A stretch of 64,000 bases of DNA, from positions 1,669,590-1,733,589 of the forward strand of contig CP070758.1 of the NCBI GenBank assembly GCA_020348925.1. Direction: 5' to 3'. Each line of letters begins with the position of its first letter. Position 1 is the stretch's first letter. Both the position numbers and the translations under genes were made by a program. Of the stretch, positions 35,719 through 45,230 are shown piece after piece. The stretch is from Gemmatimonadota bacterium. Its GTDB lineage: Bacteria; JBHIER01; G020348925. The notes below the pieces were generated by a model. It worked only from the letters and a program-made list of their open reading frames with translations. It was not told the origin of the DNA and ran no database searches.

Positions 35719-36579
35719 ATGATGCACACAAAAAAAGTACGGATATGGGTATTACTTCTTGCAGTATTCGTGGTTCAGTGTGAGAGAAAAATCCCCTCAA
35801 ACGAGATTGCCTTTGTCTCTGATCGGGCGGGGAACCAGGACATTTACCTATTGGATGTGGACACAGACTCTGCCCTGGCACTGACTCAGCATGAGGCGGA
35901 GGACTGGGCACCGAACTGGTCACCGGACGGGAGGAAACTGGCCTTCGCTTCGACACGTGCTGGGGGGTGGAACATTTTTATCATGGACATGGAGAATCGG
36001 AGAATAGTACAGCTTACTGATACCGGCAAAGATCGGCGGCCATCGTGGTCGCCGACAGGTTCGCGAATAGCCTTCACCTCTGAACGGGATGAGAATTCTG
36101 AAATCTATATTATGAAGTCCGACGGATCCGAGCAGATGAATGTGACCCATCATCGGGCTCGTGATGATCGCCCCCTCTGGTCGCCGGACGAACATCGCAT
36201 TGCCTTCAGTTCCGATCGGGATGGCAGTTGGGACATATATATTTTGAACATTGAGACAGGTACGACAGACAAGATTACGGAGGATGTGTTGTCCGAATAT
36301 CCGGGCGCGTGGTCCGAAGATGGTGCAAGGCTTCTTTTTGTGTCCGGTGACGACATTGTTCAATATTCATTCGAGGGGGAACGAACAACAGTCCTGACAC
36401 AGGATGATTCACGAGAAGGAACGCTCAGTTATTCTCCCGATGGAGCGCAGATCGTTTTTGATTCGGACCGTTCCGGGGATTATGATATCTGGATCATGAA
36501 CGCTGATGGAACCGATCCGAAAAACGTGACTCAGCATCCAGCTTTTGATTGGTTTCCGCAATGGAGACCTTGTCCCTAG
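35719..36579 (+). CDS. TolB-like beta-propeller protein (PD40 repeats), exported
   Basis: The 286-residue protein has a signal segment ending VVQC (Cys21). The Q before Cys is unusual for a lipobox, so lipidation is possible but uncertain. Five or six PD40/WD40-like blades follow, each with W-S-P-D/T-G and I-A-F-x-S-(D/E)-R, for example at about residues 75, 116, 158 and 240. It resembles the propeller half of TolB without its N-terminal domain, so it is not the TolB of the Tol-Pal system. Its neighbours are an ABC exporter before it and grpE after it. It may belong to the ABC operon. Confidence 0.82.
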   Translation: MMHTKKVRIWVLLLAVFVVQCERKIPSNEIAFVSDRAGNQDIYLLDVDTDSALALTQHEAEDWAPNWSPDGRKLAFASTRAGGWNIFIMDMENRRIVQLTDTGKDRRPSWSPTGSRIAFTSERDENSEIYIMKSDGSEQMNVTHHRARDDRPLWSPDEHRIAFSSDRDGSWDIYILNIETGTTDKITEDVLSEYPGAWSEDGARLLFVSGDDIVQYSFEGERTTVLTQDDSREGTLSYSPDGAQIVFDSDRSGDYDIWIMNADGTDPKNVTQHPAFDWFPQWRPCP

Positions 36580-36675
36580 TCCGCCCACATGGGCTCACAC
36601 GGCACCCTGGGACGTCGTTGCGAAATTTTAAGCTTAAAAAAGGAGCGTTTCCTCTTTTTCGTAAAAAGTTTCCTC

Positions 36676-36704
36676 TTGACAATCTCTCTTGAAAACAATA
36701 TTTT
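36676..36704 (+). promoter_or_regulatory. sigma70-type promoter for grpE-dnaJ
   Basis: TTGACA (36676-36681), a 17-bp spacer and TATTTT (36699-36704) place the transcription start near 36711, just before an inverted repeat. The box sequences are housekeeping type; I do not see a sigma32-like heat-shock promoter. Confidence 0.75.
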
Positions 36705-36714
36705 ATTGGTGATT

Positions 36715-36742
36715 TAGGCACCTCATCGGGTGCCTATTTTTT
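36715..36742 (+). promoter_or_regulatory. inverted repeat with T-run at the grpE transcript start: operator or attenuator
   Basis: TAGGCACC (36715-36722) and GGTGCCTA (36729-36736) form a perfect 8-bp inverted repeat around a 6-base loop. Six T follow the repeat. It would be the first structure of the grpE leader, about 5 bases after the predicted start. It is not the CIRCE element (TTAGCACTC, 9 bases, GAGTGCTAA), although place and shape are similar. It may also end transcription from the upstream gene. Confidence 0.6.
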
Positions 36743-36783
36743 AAGAACGACGCCGATGAAAGACAGGTTGAAGGAGTGTATGT

Positions 36784-37326
36784 ATGACTGAGAAAGAAGT
36801 TGCCGAGACCGGGGAAAAATCTTCTGATGCAAAAAAAAGAACGAAAAAGAGGACGGAACGGGGGGGAGAAAGGCTCAGGAAGGAACTCGAAAAATATAAG
36901 ACTGAGCTGGAAGAAGGCCACGACAAATATTTAAGGCTGGCGGCTGATTTTGACAACTATAAAAAGCGAACTGTGCGGGAGTTCAGCGATTTAATCCAGA
37001 GTGCGAATGAGGAACTCATCTTGCAACTTATTCCTGTTTTGGACAACTTTGAGAGGGCCCTGGACGCTGCCAAATCGTCGGATGATTTCGACTCCTTTCA
37101 CAAGGGCGTTGAAATGATTCACCAGCAATTGAAGGATGTTCTGGAAAGGCAGGGAGTGAAGGAGATCGAGGCTCTGGGGGAGCCCTTTGATCCACACAAA
37201 CACGAGGCGGTCATGATGGTGGAGAAGGATAAAAGTCCATCCGAGATAGTCGTTGAAGAGATGGAACGGGGATATATGCTGAACGACAGAGTGCTCCGTC
37301 CGTCAAAGGTCGCCGTCAATAAATAG
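36784..37326 (+). CDS. grpE: nucleotide exchange factor GrpE
   Basis: GrpE releases ADP from DnaK. The 180-residue protein has a charged, lysine-rich N-terminal tail and a long coiled coil (about 28-85, with LRLAADFDNYKKRT). The beta-wing domain at the C-terminus contains GVKEIEALGEPFDPHKHEA and the final GYMLNDRVLRPSKVAV, both highly conserved. hrcA, commonly upstream, and dnaK, commonly downstream, are missing here; dnaJ follows after 317 bp. Confidence 0.95.
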   Translation: MTEKEVAETGEKSSDAKKRTKKRTERGGERLRKELEKYKTELEEGHDKYLRLAADFDNYKKRTVREFSDLIQSANEELILQLIPVLDNFERALDAAKSSDDFDSFHKGVEMIHQQLKDVLERQGVKEIEALGEPFDPHKHEAVMMVEKDKSPSEIVVEEMERGYMLNDRVLRPSKVAVNK

Positions 37327-37642
37327 CGATTGTTCCCCGAACCTGCTCCATAGGGCAGGATCGTAGAAATGTCGGTTGTGTCGGGGGTAGACTGTATTGC
37401 ATTGAAATTCGAAACAATATCATCATCCAAGTGTTAAAAACTCGAAGTCACTCCAAAGCGAACAGTTTTAGGCATAGGATTTTCGGTTTCGAGTCCTGGG
37501 GTTTTCGCGGGTGGAACCTGTCCCGGATGTCTCTGTTTGAACTTTGGATTGTGTCACAGGCTGTGCTTCTTGTCGATTGGAGGCGAAACGTTGCTGTCTA
37601 AAGCTTACCGAGAACAATTCTCATTGTCTTGTGGTGGTATGC
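37327..37642. other. 316-bp gap between grpE and dnaJ
   Basis: This is the place where dnaK often lies, but no coding frame of any size is present. A short CCTGC/GCAGG hairpin near 37340-37360 has no T-run, and GAGAA-CAA-TTCTC is found just before dnaJ. I see no well-spaced promoter, so dnaJ may be read through from grpE. Confidence 0.45.
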
Positions 37643-38803
37643 ATGGTAAAACGTGATTATTACGAAGTATTGGGATTGCAGCGAAACGCTTCGGAGGGAG
37701 AGATCAAGAAGGCGTACCGGCAGATGGCTATGAAATACCATCCTGACCGCAATCCCGACAATAAAGGGGCTGAGGAGAAAGTCAAAGAGGCAGCCGAAGC
37801 TTACGAAGTGTTGAGTGATTCCCAAAAGCGGGTAACGTACGATCAGTTTGGTCATGATGGACTGAGGGGAACGTTCAGCCAAGGTGGATTTCAGTGGTCC
37901 GATTTCACCCATTTCGGAGATTTTGAGGATATCCTCGGAGATCTCTTCGGCGGGAGCTTTTTCGGAGATATTTTTGGGGGACGGCGAACGTCCGCGCGGC
38001 GGCGCAGAGGTCCTCAACGCGGTGCCGATCTGCAGGTTCGGTTAAAACTGACCCTCGAGGAGATTACCCGCGGTGTCGAAAAGAAAATCAAGCTGACACA
38101 GTTGCAGACATGTTCTGCATGTCACGGAACAGGAGCGAAGAGCAGCGACCATGTAAAGACGTGCCCGGCGTGCCACGGCTCCGGTGAATTACGCCAGGTT
38201 TCACGGTCACTCCTCGGTCAATTTGTGAATGTGAGCACCTGTCGAACCTGTGGGGGTGAGGGGCAGGTGGTCGACCAGCCCTGTCCGACCTGTTCCGGCC
38301 AGGGTAGAGTTCGGGGGACGACGACGATTACGGTGAAAGTACCTGCTGGTGTCGCCTCCGGGAATTACATCCCCATTCGGGGGCAGGGGAATGCCGGTCC
38401 CCGGGGTGGACCTGCAGGCGATGTTATCGTCTTTATTGAGGAGAAGGAACACCCTGATTTTGAGCGGCACGGCGATGATATCATCTTTCATAAAGCTATC
38501 AGTATCCCTCAAGCGATCCTGGGCGATGATGTCGAGATTCCGACACTCACCGGAAAGGTGCGTATGCACATTCCACCCGGAACACAATCGGGAAAAGTAT
38601 TTCGGCTGAAAGGAAAAGGAATCCCACATCTTCACGGGTATGGGCATGGTGATCAACTGGTGAAGATCTACGTGTGGATTCCGACAAAACTTTCGTCACA
38701 AGAGAAGAAACTCTTTCAGGATATGGCCGATCGGGAGGGGCTTCACCCTCCCAAGAGTGCCAGGGGACTGTTCGGTAAAATGAAAGAGGTTTTTGGAGTT
38801 TAA
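37643..38803 (+). CDS. dnaJ: chaperone protein DnaJ
   Basis: DnaJ stimulates the DnaK ATPase and delivers unfolded substrates. The 386-residue type I protein has the J-domain (residues 1-70, with the HPD motif in KYHPDRNP), and a G/F-rich linker (about 80-115). Four zinc-binding CxxCxGxG repeats follow ([32 protein letters not shown]), then the C-terminal substrate domain. The frame extends upstream to 37544, but [12 protein letters not shown] at 37643 is the family start. rsmE follows at once, a common neighbour of dnaJ. Confidence 0.96.
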   Translation: MVKRDYYEVLGLQRNASEGEIKKAYRQMAMKYHPDRNPDNKGAEEKVKEAAEAYEVLSDSQKRVTYDQFGHDGLRGTFSQGGFQWSDFTHFGDFEDILGDLFGGSFFGDIFGGRRTSARRRRGPQRGADLQVRLKLTLEEITRGVEKKIKLTQLQTCSACHGTGAKSSDHVKTCPACHGSGELRQVSRSLLGQFVNVSTCRTCGGEGQVVDQPCPTCSGQGRVRGTTTITVKVPAGVASGNYIPIRGQGNAGPRGGPAGDVIVFIEEKEHPDFERHGDDIIFHKAISIPQAILGDDVEIPTLTGKVRMHIPPGTQSGKVFRLKGKGIPHLHGYGHGDQLVKIYVWIPTKLSSQEKKLFQDMADREGLHPPKSARGLFGKMKEVFGV

Positions 38804-38810
38804 GGGTAAT

Positions 38811-39572
38811 TTGAAGACCATTTCGGAAACAAGTTTTTACGTCCCACCTGAGCACATCTGCAGAGATTCTCTCCACATCACCAACCAAGAAGCAAAACAC
38901 GCACACGGTGTCTTACGGTGTGCCGTGGGTGATGTGTTCACGGTCGTTGACGGATGTGGGCTTGAGTATCGAGCCTCTGTTCAGAGCATCCGCAAGAACC
39001 GAATTGACTGTAAAATTTTGAGTTCACAAAAAAATCCGAAAGAACCGACTGTGCATATAACGTTGGCCCAGGCTCTGTGTCGGTTTGCAAAATTTGATAC
39101 TCTCGTTGAAAAGTGTACCGAGATTGGAGTCGGCACCATTCTTCCGACCCTCACCCAACGGTCCCGTCCCATGCCTCCAAAAGACCAATTTCAAAACCGA
39201 TTGCGCCGCTGGCATAAGATAGCCGTGGCTGCTATGAAGCAGTCGGGTCGATCCGTTTTACCCCGGATAGAGTCGGCGGTGCCCATCGACACGCTTCTCG
39301 CGTACACTGAGAATTTTGATCTATCCCTTCTGGCCTGGGAAGACGAGCAAGCGGTGAGCTTGAGGAGTTTGCTCTCACCAACACACGAGATTCAGAGTGT
39401 CCTGATCTTCGTGGGTCCGGAGCGCGGATTCAGCAAAGAGGAGGTAGAGAAGGCACGGAGGGCGGGCTTCCAGCCCTTTTCCCTCGGTCCCAGGAGACTG
39501 AGAACGGAGACAGCCGGAATAGTGAGTGTCTCGCTTGTGATGTATGAACTTTGTGAACTGAACCCTCGCTAA
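38811..39572 (+). CDS. rsmE: 16S rRNA (uracil1498-N3)-methyltransferase RsmE
   Basis: RsmE methylates U1498 in the decoding centre of the 30S subunit. The protein has about 253 residues. It begins with a small PUA-like domain (SFYVPPEH, then the EAKHAHGVLR segment), and a SPOUT methyltransferase domain forms the rest. The trefoil-knot SAM site is clear in VGPERGFSKEE and LGPRRLRTETA near the end. No ATG start exists. TTG at 38811 (AAGGG close before it) gives a normal N-terminus; another TTG at 38793 would overlap dnaJ. The usual prmA neighbour is absent. Confidence 0.9.
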   Translation: MKTISETSFYVPPEHICRDSLHITNQEAKHAHGVLRCAVGDVFTVVDGCGLEYRASVQSIRKNRIDCKILSSQKNPKEPTVHITLAQALCRFAKFDTLVEKCTEIGVGTILPTLTQRSRPMPPKDQFQNRLRRWHKIAVAAMKQSGRSVLPRIESAVPIDTLLAYTENFDLSLLAWEDEQAVSLRSLLSPTHEIQSVLIFVGPERGFSKEEVEKARRAGFQPFSLGPRRLRTETAGIVSVSLVMYELCELNPR

Positions 39573-39633
39573 GACACTGCAACACGTTGAGACACCTCAG
39601 CGACACAATCGAGACAACATTGCGACAGGTGTT

Positions 39634-41298
39634 GTGCCTTATCCTTTCGTGCCGGATGGTCGGGTATTTTTGCGGGGACAAATGTTTTCAAAGACAAGAG
39701 GTTTCCGGAGTAAGGAGAACGATCGTATAGCCGTGGCTTTGGTCTATCCCAATACGTACGAAGTGGGCATGGCCAACCTCGGATTTCAGGCCATCTTTCG
39801 TCTGCTGAACAGTTTCGGGAGCGTTGTTTGTGAGCGGGTCTTTCTCCCGCAAGGAGAGCGTCCGGTGACATCCACCGAGTCGGGTCGCACACTCACTGAA
39901 TGCGACATCATTGCTTTCTCCTTCTCCTTCGAGCTCGATTATGTGAATGCCGTTCAAATGTTGATGCATTCCGGGATATCGCTACGATCGGAGGACCGTG
40001 ACGAGAGAACGCCACTCATCATGGCCGGAGGTGTGAGTGTCACCTTAAACCCGGAGCCAATGGCATCCATTATCGATCTCTTTGTTATCGGCGAATCCGA
40101 GGAGGTGCTTGGGACCCTCCTGAATAGCTACATGAGGCATCGTCGGCAATGCGCCTCCCGGCACGAGATCCTTGTCTCCCTGGCCCGCCTGCCAGGGATC
40201 TATGTTCCGCGTTGTTATCAACTCCACTACAATCCTGACGGAACCATTGCCAAAATTGAGCCGCTCCAAGGGGCTCCTGCCCGGGTTCGAAGGCAGCATG
40301 TGCAGGAGATCGGCACAGTCCACGCTTTTTCCCAGGCGGTATCACCGAGAAGTCATTTCAAGGATATGTTTTTGGTTGAGGTGGGTCGGGGATGCCCTCG
40401 CGGCTGCTCCTTCTGTGCTTCGGGTTATATTTATCGGCCGTTCCGGTGCCGTTCGAAGGAGGCGCTTTTGTCCCTCATTGAAAACAATGATTCGGGTGCA
40501 AAGAAAGTCGGGTTGGTCGGTTCCGCGATTTCGGATCACCGAGACTTTGAGGAACTGTGCGTTGAATTGGTCGACAGAGGCTATCAATTGGGAGTCTCTT
40601 CCTTTCGGGCTGATGCCCTTACACCCCGCCTCGTTGAGGCCTTCGTTCGAGGAGGGATTCGGACCCTTACCATGGCTCCTGAGACCGGCTCCGAAAAGCT
40701 TCGATTCAGGATTCACAAGAGACTGACTGATGATCACATCTTCAAAGCGACCCACAGAGCATCAGCAGGCGGCATCATAAATCTCAAGCTTTACTTTTTA
40801 ATCGGAATTCCCTTCGAAGAGGAGAGTGATGTTGCGGCAATTGTCTCGTTGGTAAAAAGGACACACCGTGTGTTTTTTCAGCAGAGAGGGAAAAAGGGAA
40901 CAATTACTGTGAGTGTGCACCCCTTTGTTCCCAAAGCGTCGACGCCCTTTCAATGGAGCCCGATGCAGCCGGTCAAGCCTCTCAAGGAAAAACTGAACAT
41001 ACTTGAAGCAGGCCTGCGCGGGATTCGGGGCGTGCGATTTTCCCCGAAGAGTCCGAGAAATGCGCTCTTACAGGGTATGTTTTCGGTCGGAGACAGGCGG
41101 ATAGGGGAGGCTCTTCGTGCCAAAGTCCAAGGCGGAGTTCTTTGGAAGAGAGCTTGGGAACAGGCGAAGGTCGAACCAGAATTTTTCCTACATCGGGAAA
41201 AGACTTTTGAGGAGGTCTTACCCTGGGATGTTCTCGACTCGGGAATTGAAAAGAGGGTTTTATGGAATCAATACAAGAAGGCAAGAGATTCAGGTTGA
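39634..41298 (+). CDS. B12-binding-domain radical SAM protein (TIGR03960-like)
   Basis: The 554-residue protein has an N-terminal B12-binding-like domain (about 25-190; [19 protein letters not shown] is typical). A radical SAM domain follows, with the cluster motif CPRGCSFC near residue 256 and later [16 protein letters not shown]. The C-terminal third carries [13 protein letters not shown]. These features match the family that often precedes a DUF2344 protein and the rne/rng, rplU and rpmA genes. No DUF2344 gene follows here. The reaction is unknown. The GTG at 39634 is the longest likely start. Its last 9 bases overlap rpmB on the opposite strand. Confidence 0.88.
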   Translation: MPYPFVPDGRVFLRGQMFSKTRGFRSKENDRIAVALVYPNTYEVGMANLGFQAIFRLLNSFGSVVCERVFLPQGERPVTSTESGRTLTECDIIAFSFSFELDYVNAVQMLMHSGISLRSEDRDERTPLIMAGGVSVTLNPEPMASIIDLFVIGESEEVLGTLLNSYMRHRRQCASRHEILVSLARLPGIYVPRCYQLHYNPDGTIAKIEPLQGAPARVRRQHVQEIGTVHAFSQAVSPRSHFKDMFLVEVGRGCPRGCSFCASGYIYRPFRCRSKEALLSLIENNDSGAKKVGLVGSAISDHRDFEELCVELVDRGYQLGVSSFRADALTPRLVEAFVRGGIRTLTMAPETGSEKLRFRIHKRLTDDHIFKATHRASAGGIINLKLYFLIGIPFEEESDVAAIVSLVKRTHRVFFQQRGKKGTITVSVHPFVPKASTPFQWSPMQPVKPLKEKLNILEAGLRGIRGVRFSPKSPRNALLQGMFSVGDRRIGEALRAKVQGGVLWKRAWEQAKVEPEFFLHREKTFEEVLPWDVLDSGIEKRVLWNQYKKARDSG

Positions 41299-41523
41299 TC
41301 GGATGGGTTTTGAAGCTTTTACTGAAGATTGTTTCACCGCTTTTTCCACTTTTCCCGAACGCAGACACTGCACGCACACGTTCACTTTCTTGGGTGTGCC
41401 GTTCACCAGAATTCTCACCCGCTGCAAATTGGGCATCCAGCGACGCTTCGTGACATTATGGGCGTGGCTGATCTGGTTGCCTACCATAGGCCTTTTACCA
41501 CATATTTCACATTTCTGAGCCAT
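41290..41523 (-). CDS. rpmB: 50S ribosomal protein L28, zinc-binding form
   Basis: The 77-residue protein starts [21 protein letters not shown] and contains THNVTKRRW-type RNA-binding residues (here [14 protein letters not shown]). A second CVQC pair makes a four-cysteine zinc site with the first CEIC, marking the C+ form of L28. GAGG stands 7 bases before the ATG. It is monocistronic, with its own promoter at 41597-41625. Its 3' end overlaps the end of the convergent radical SAM gene by 9 bp. Confidence 0.95.
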   Translation of the reverse strand: MAQKCEICGKRPMVGNQISHAHNVTKRRWMPNLQRVRILVNGTPKKVNVCVQCLRSGKVEKAVKQSSVKASKPIRST

Positions 41524-41596
41524 TCTGCAACCTCACTTCAATTCGATTCATTCAAAATTCAAAATGCACACAACCGCATCAATTTTAAGCTGGATA

Positions 41597-41625
41597 AAAA
41601 TAAGGCGTACAGAGGGAAAAGGCAA
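41597..41625 (-). promoter_or_regulatory. sigma70-type promoter of rpmB
   Basis: On the minus strand TTGCCT (41625-41620), a 17-bp spacer and TATTTT (41602-41597). The transcription start near 41590 leaves a leader of about 65 bases before the L28 ATG. Confidence 0.6.
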
Positions 41626-42200
41626 GTTTTTTATGGCCCGGAGTGAAAAGTGTTTGATTCTTCAAAAATTACTTATTATTCTATGCAGTTGGACAGTTTG
41701 AACATCGATCAGACGCTTGATTGAAAGTTGCCCAACGGTTTTAGGACGGCTTTTCTCATATAACGATTTGATTTCTGTAGTATTATCTTCAAAGAAGAAA
41801 ATTGTGCCGAGGGGCCATGCGGTGAGCTCACTTCTCGCCAGGTTGAGGGGAAATCGGGGTCAAGAAAAGGATTCTGTTGAAAATGGTGTCCCCTGCGCAA
41901 TAGAATGTATAGGTCCGTCTCCGCGCAATTCAAGGTGTCCGGAGTTCAAGATGAAACAGTGCTTTCTCATCGTTCGCAAATACCATTCCTCAGGAAAGAA
42001 CCTGATTGTTTGCTTTCATTGCCGGAAGCGATACGGTGAGGAAGGTTCCTCGCTGCATGCGGAACAAGTTCTGTCTTGGCATGTGGGATTGTTTCGTCTC
42101 ATACTTGTTGAGGGACACGCAGTGGCAGATGCTGTGGGTATATGTGGAGGGTCTCATTTTCTTCAGATGCATTCCGTAAAACCGAGAGGAGAAAACCGCA
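41626..42200. other. 575-bp stretch without a confident gene
   Basis: A 164-codon plus-strand frame (41717-42211) crosses this stretch but has no recognisable domain or clear SD, and runs into the phosphoesterase start. I see no tRNA, tmRNA, SRP RNA or RNase P core. An AGAGGAG at 42185-42191 is the SD of the next gene. A small RNA cannot be excluded. Confidence 0.45.
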
Positions 42201-42962
42201 TTGTGCGATAGCACCCTGGCCGTCATATCCGACATTCATGGAAACCGATGGGCTTTGGAGGCAATTCTGCAGGATATCGAGTGCAGGAAAATCCGGCACG
42301 TGGTCAATCTCGGAGACTGCGTCTACGGTCCGCTTGATCCTTCAGGTACCGCTACTATCCTTATGGATCTCGACATCCTGACCGTTCGGGGCAATGAGGA
42401 CCGGATTCTTTTCGAACCGTTTGGGGATTCGGAGAGATCGCCTTCGCTGAACTACACTCGTGAGAGCTTGCGTCCAGAGCAATTGCAGTGGTTGAAGCTT
42501 TTAGAAAAAACGACAACGGCGTACGAGAATTTTTTATTGTGTCACGGAACGCCTGAACGCGATGATGCGTATCTGTTGCAGGAAGTATCCGAACAGGGTA
42601 TTACTGTGAGAACGGCCGGTGAAGTTGAAGAAAGAGTTCGGGAGGTGACACAACCGGCGGTGCTGTGCGGGCATGACCACATTCCCAGAACGGTCAATTT
42701 ACTGGATGGAAGGATTGTGGTCAATCCAGGCAGTGTTGGATTGCCCGCCTATCGGGATGATCGACCGTATTTCCACGTGATGGAGACGGGGACGCCGCAC
42801 GCCCGATATAGTCTCGTAAAGCGGGTTGAGGCTGCGTGGCGTGTTGAAAATATCGCCGTATCGTATGCCTGGGAGACGGCCGCAGAAGTTGCCCGGGAGA
42901 ATGGTCGTCCGGATTGGGCCGATTGGCTCAAGACGGGGAGAGCGATGCTCCCTCATCCCTGA
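42201..42962 (+). CDS. YfcE/MJ0936-type metallophosphoesterase
   Basis: The 253-residue protein has all metal-binding motifs of the calcineurin-like superfamily: SDIHGN (residues 10-15), GDCVYGP, GNED (the GNHE motif with D for E), CHGTP and CGHDH, where GHDH stands for the usual GHTH. Compact size and motif order match cyclic-nucleotide or general phosphodiesterases. The substrate is unknown. Start is TTG at 42201, 9 bases after AGAGGAG. It stands alone between rpmB and recG. Confidence 0.87.
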   Translation: MCDSTLAVISDIHGNRWALEAILQDIECRKIRHVVNLGDCVYGPLDPSGTATILMDLDILTVRGNEDRILFEPFGDSERSPSLNYTRESLRPEQLQWLKLLEKTTTAYENFLLCHGTPERDDAYLLQEVSEQGITVRTAGEVEERVREVTQPAVLCGHDHIPRTVNLLDGRIVVNPGSVGLPAYRDDRPYFHVMETGTPHARYSLVKRVEAAWRVENIAVSYAWETAAEVARENGRPDWADWLKTGRAMLPHP

Positions 42963-43027
42963 ATGATTCTTCCAGAGTCCGTCACTCTGCTCATGGTGAT
43001 CTTCTCGGTTTTGCCATGAAAAATATT

Positions 43028-43056
43028 TTGACTTCAAACGGCTGAAACTGTATATT
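43028..43056 (+). promoter_or_regulatory. sigma70-type promoter for recG-queC
   Basis: TTGACT (43028-43033), a 17-bp spacer and TATATT (43051-43056). Transcription should start near 43063, giving a 35-base leader before the recG ATG at 43098. Confidence 0.75.
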
Positions 43057-43097
43057 GTTTTTCGTCGGACACCGAGAGATAAAAGAAGCCAAATTCT

Positions 43098-45230
43098 ATG
43101 AATGTCGTGACCCGTCAAAAGAGTGTGAAGCCATTATCACCGCAAATCGATCTGTTCTCTCCTGTTCAATATCTGAAAGGAGTCGGGCCGAAAAGGGCAG
43201 CTCTTCTCAGGACAGTCGGGATTGTATCGATAGAAGATCTGCTCTATTACATTCCGAGACGGTATCTGGATCGTCGGCTCCTGGCTCCCATTTCTCATAT
43301 CAAAGTCAATACCGAAGCCACTGTGGTGGGACAGGTTGAAACCTTCGGGTTCACTGAGGGGCGACGTCCTCGGTTTGTGGTCATTCTGAACGATGGCACA
43401 GGGATGCTCCAGTGTGTGTGGTTTCAAGGTGCGCACTTCGTCCAAAAGGCTTTTCATGTCGGGGACACGGTTGTGGTGAGCGGTCCTGTACGCTTTTATC
43501 GCGGCAAGCAGATGACCCACCCGGAGTTTGAGATTCTGTCAAACAGTCATGGTGGGGACCTGCTTCACACCGGGCGCATTATTCCCCTCTATCCTTCAAC
43601 CGCTGAATTAAAAGCACGATACTTGGACAGTCGCGGCTTTCGCAGAATTATAAAACCTGCATTGGATCGATTTCTCAAACTGGTACCCGAAACGCTTCCG
43701 GAGTCAATCCGGGAACGATGTCATCTTCTTCCTCTGTGTGAGGCGGTGAGAGGCATCCACTTTCCTGAGACTATGGATGGTGCGGAAAAAGCTCGACAGC
43801 GACTTGACTTTGACGAGCTGTTCTATTTGGAACTCATGTTGGCACGACGAAAGAGAAAGTGGACAGAAGCACAGGACGGTATCGCCTTCAAAAAAGTGGG
43901 GGAGAAGGTCAGAGAGCTGCTGGATCTTTTGTCCTTTGAACTTACGGAGGCTCAGAAGAGAGTCGTGAAAGAGATTTGGTCGGACATGAAGAGCAAGAGA
44001 TCCATGAACAGACTACTCCAGGGTGATGTGGGCTCGGGCAAGACCGTTGTGGCCCTCATCGCCATACTCATCGCTGTCGAGAACGGGTACCAAGCAGCCC
44101 TCATGGCCCCGACGGAAATTCTGGCCGAGCAGCATTACCTCACCGTGCGACATGTTCTGAAGGATTTGGGCGTTACCGTGATCCTTCTCGTCGGGAGTAT
44201 GCGGAAATCGTCCAGGCAGAAAGCATTGGAGGCCATAGGAAAAGGTGAGGCAGAGGTGATCATCGGAACGCACGCCCTCATTCAAGAGGATGTGGCTATC
44301 GGACGTCTGGGACTTGTCATCATTGACGAACAGCATCGCTTCGGTGTCCAGCAGAGAGCAATTCTTCGGGAGAAAGGTCTGCAGCCCGATGTACTGGTGA
44401 TGACGGCCACCCCAATTCCCAGAACGTTGGCTCTGACTGTCTATGGAGATCTTGATGTTTCCGTCATCGACGAGATGCCACCCGGACGAAAGGAAGTTAA
44501 GACAGTCTGGAAGAGCGATCAACACAGGGATGAAATCTATTCGTTTCTACGGGATCAAGTGCGAAATGGTGGACAGGTCTACATCGTTTATCCCTTGGTT
44601 GAAGAGTCCGAGAAGATCGATCTCAAAGCGGCCAAGGAGAGTTATGAGCATCTGCGAAGTGAGATTTTTTTCGATCTGCGGATGGCTCTTATCCACGGAC
44701 AAATGGGAAGTGAGGCGAAGGACAGGGTGATGGCTTTGTTCAAGGCCGGTGGAATCGACATCCTGGTGAGCACGACCGTCATTGAAGTCGGAGTGGATGT
44801 TCCCAATGCCACAGTGATGATCATCGAGCATGCTGAGCGATTTGGACTGTCCCAGCTTCATCAGCTCAGGGGTCGGGTGGGGCGTGGACCGCGTCAATCC
44901 TATTGTATTCTGTTGGCTCGATATCCCATCTCCGAAGAGGCCAAACAGAGACTCAGAGCCATACGGGGCTCAACGGACGGTTTCAAAATAGCCGAGGCGG
45001 ATTTAAAACTCCGCGGTCCTGGAGAATTTTTTGGAACGAGACAGCACGGTATGCCAGAGTTGAAAATTGCCAACATGATCACAGATGCATCCCTTCTCAG
45101 TGCGGCTCGGAGGGAAGCGTTCTCAACGGTGGAGCAAGATCCGGAGTTGAAAGCATCTGAAAATACGATCATCCGGAGGACATTTGAAACAAAATACAAG
45201 GGAAAATTTGAATTGGTCGATGTCGGATAA
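43098..45230 (+). CDS. recG: ATP-dependent DNA helicase RecG
   Basis: RecG remodels stalled forks and Holliday junctions. The 710-residue protein has the N-terminal helical part with YLKGVGPKRAALL, and the OB-fold wedge domain (about 60-155). Two helicase lobes carry GDVGSGKT (Walker A, about residue 309), DEQHRFG (Walker B), TATPIPRTL (motif III) and the QLRGRVGRG motif VI segment. Full length. Its end overlaps the queC start by 11 bases, so recG and queC are on one transcript. Confidence 0.96.
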   Translation: MNVVTRQKSVKPLSPQIDLFSPVQYLKGVGPKRAALLRTVGIVSIEDLLYYIPRRYLDRRLLAPISHIKVNTEATVVGQVETFGFTEGRRPRFVVILNDGTGMLQCVWFQGAHFVQKAFHVGDTVVVSGPVRFYRGKQMTHPEFEILSNSHGGDLLHTGRIIPLYPSTAELKARYLDSRGFRRIIKPALDRFLKLVPETLPESIRERCHLLPLCEAVRGIHFPETMDGAEKARQRLDFDELFYLELMLARRKRKWTEAQDGIAFKKVGEKVRELLDLLSFELTEAQKRVVKEIWSDMKSKRSMNRLLQGDVGSGKTVVALIAILIAVENGYQAALMAPTEILAEQHYLTVRHVLKDLGVTVILLVGSMRKSSRQKALEAIGKGEAEVIIGTHALIQEDVAIGRLGLVIIDEQHRFGVQQRAILREKGLQPDVLVMTATPIPRTLALTVYGDLDVSVIDEMPPGRKEVKTVWKSDQHRDEIYSFLRDQVRNGGQVYIVYPLVEESEKIDLKAAKESYEHLRSEIFFDLRMALIHGQMGSEAKDRVMALFKAGGIDILVSTTVIEVGVDVPNATVMIIEHAERFGLSQLHQLRGRVGRGPRQSYCILLARYPISEEAKQRLRAIRGSTDGFKIAEADLKLRGPGEFFGTRQHGMPELKIANMITDASLLSAARREAFSTVEQDPELKASENTIIRRTFETKYKGKFELVDVG

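Noticed and set aside
36715-36742. CIRCE element before grpE
   Set aside because: The arms do not match the TTAGCACTC/GAGTGCTAA consensus and the spacer is 6, not 9, bases.
41717-42211. 164-codon plus-strand frame upstream of the phosphoesterase
   Set aside because: No domain, no clear SD and an amino acid mix unlike its neighbours; it runs into the TTG start of the next gene.
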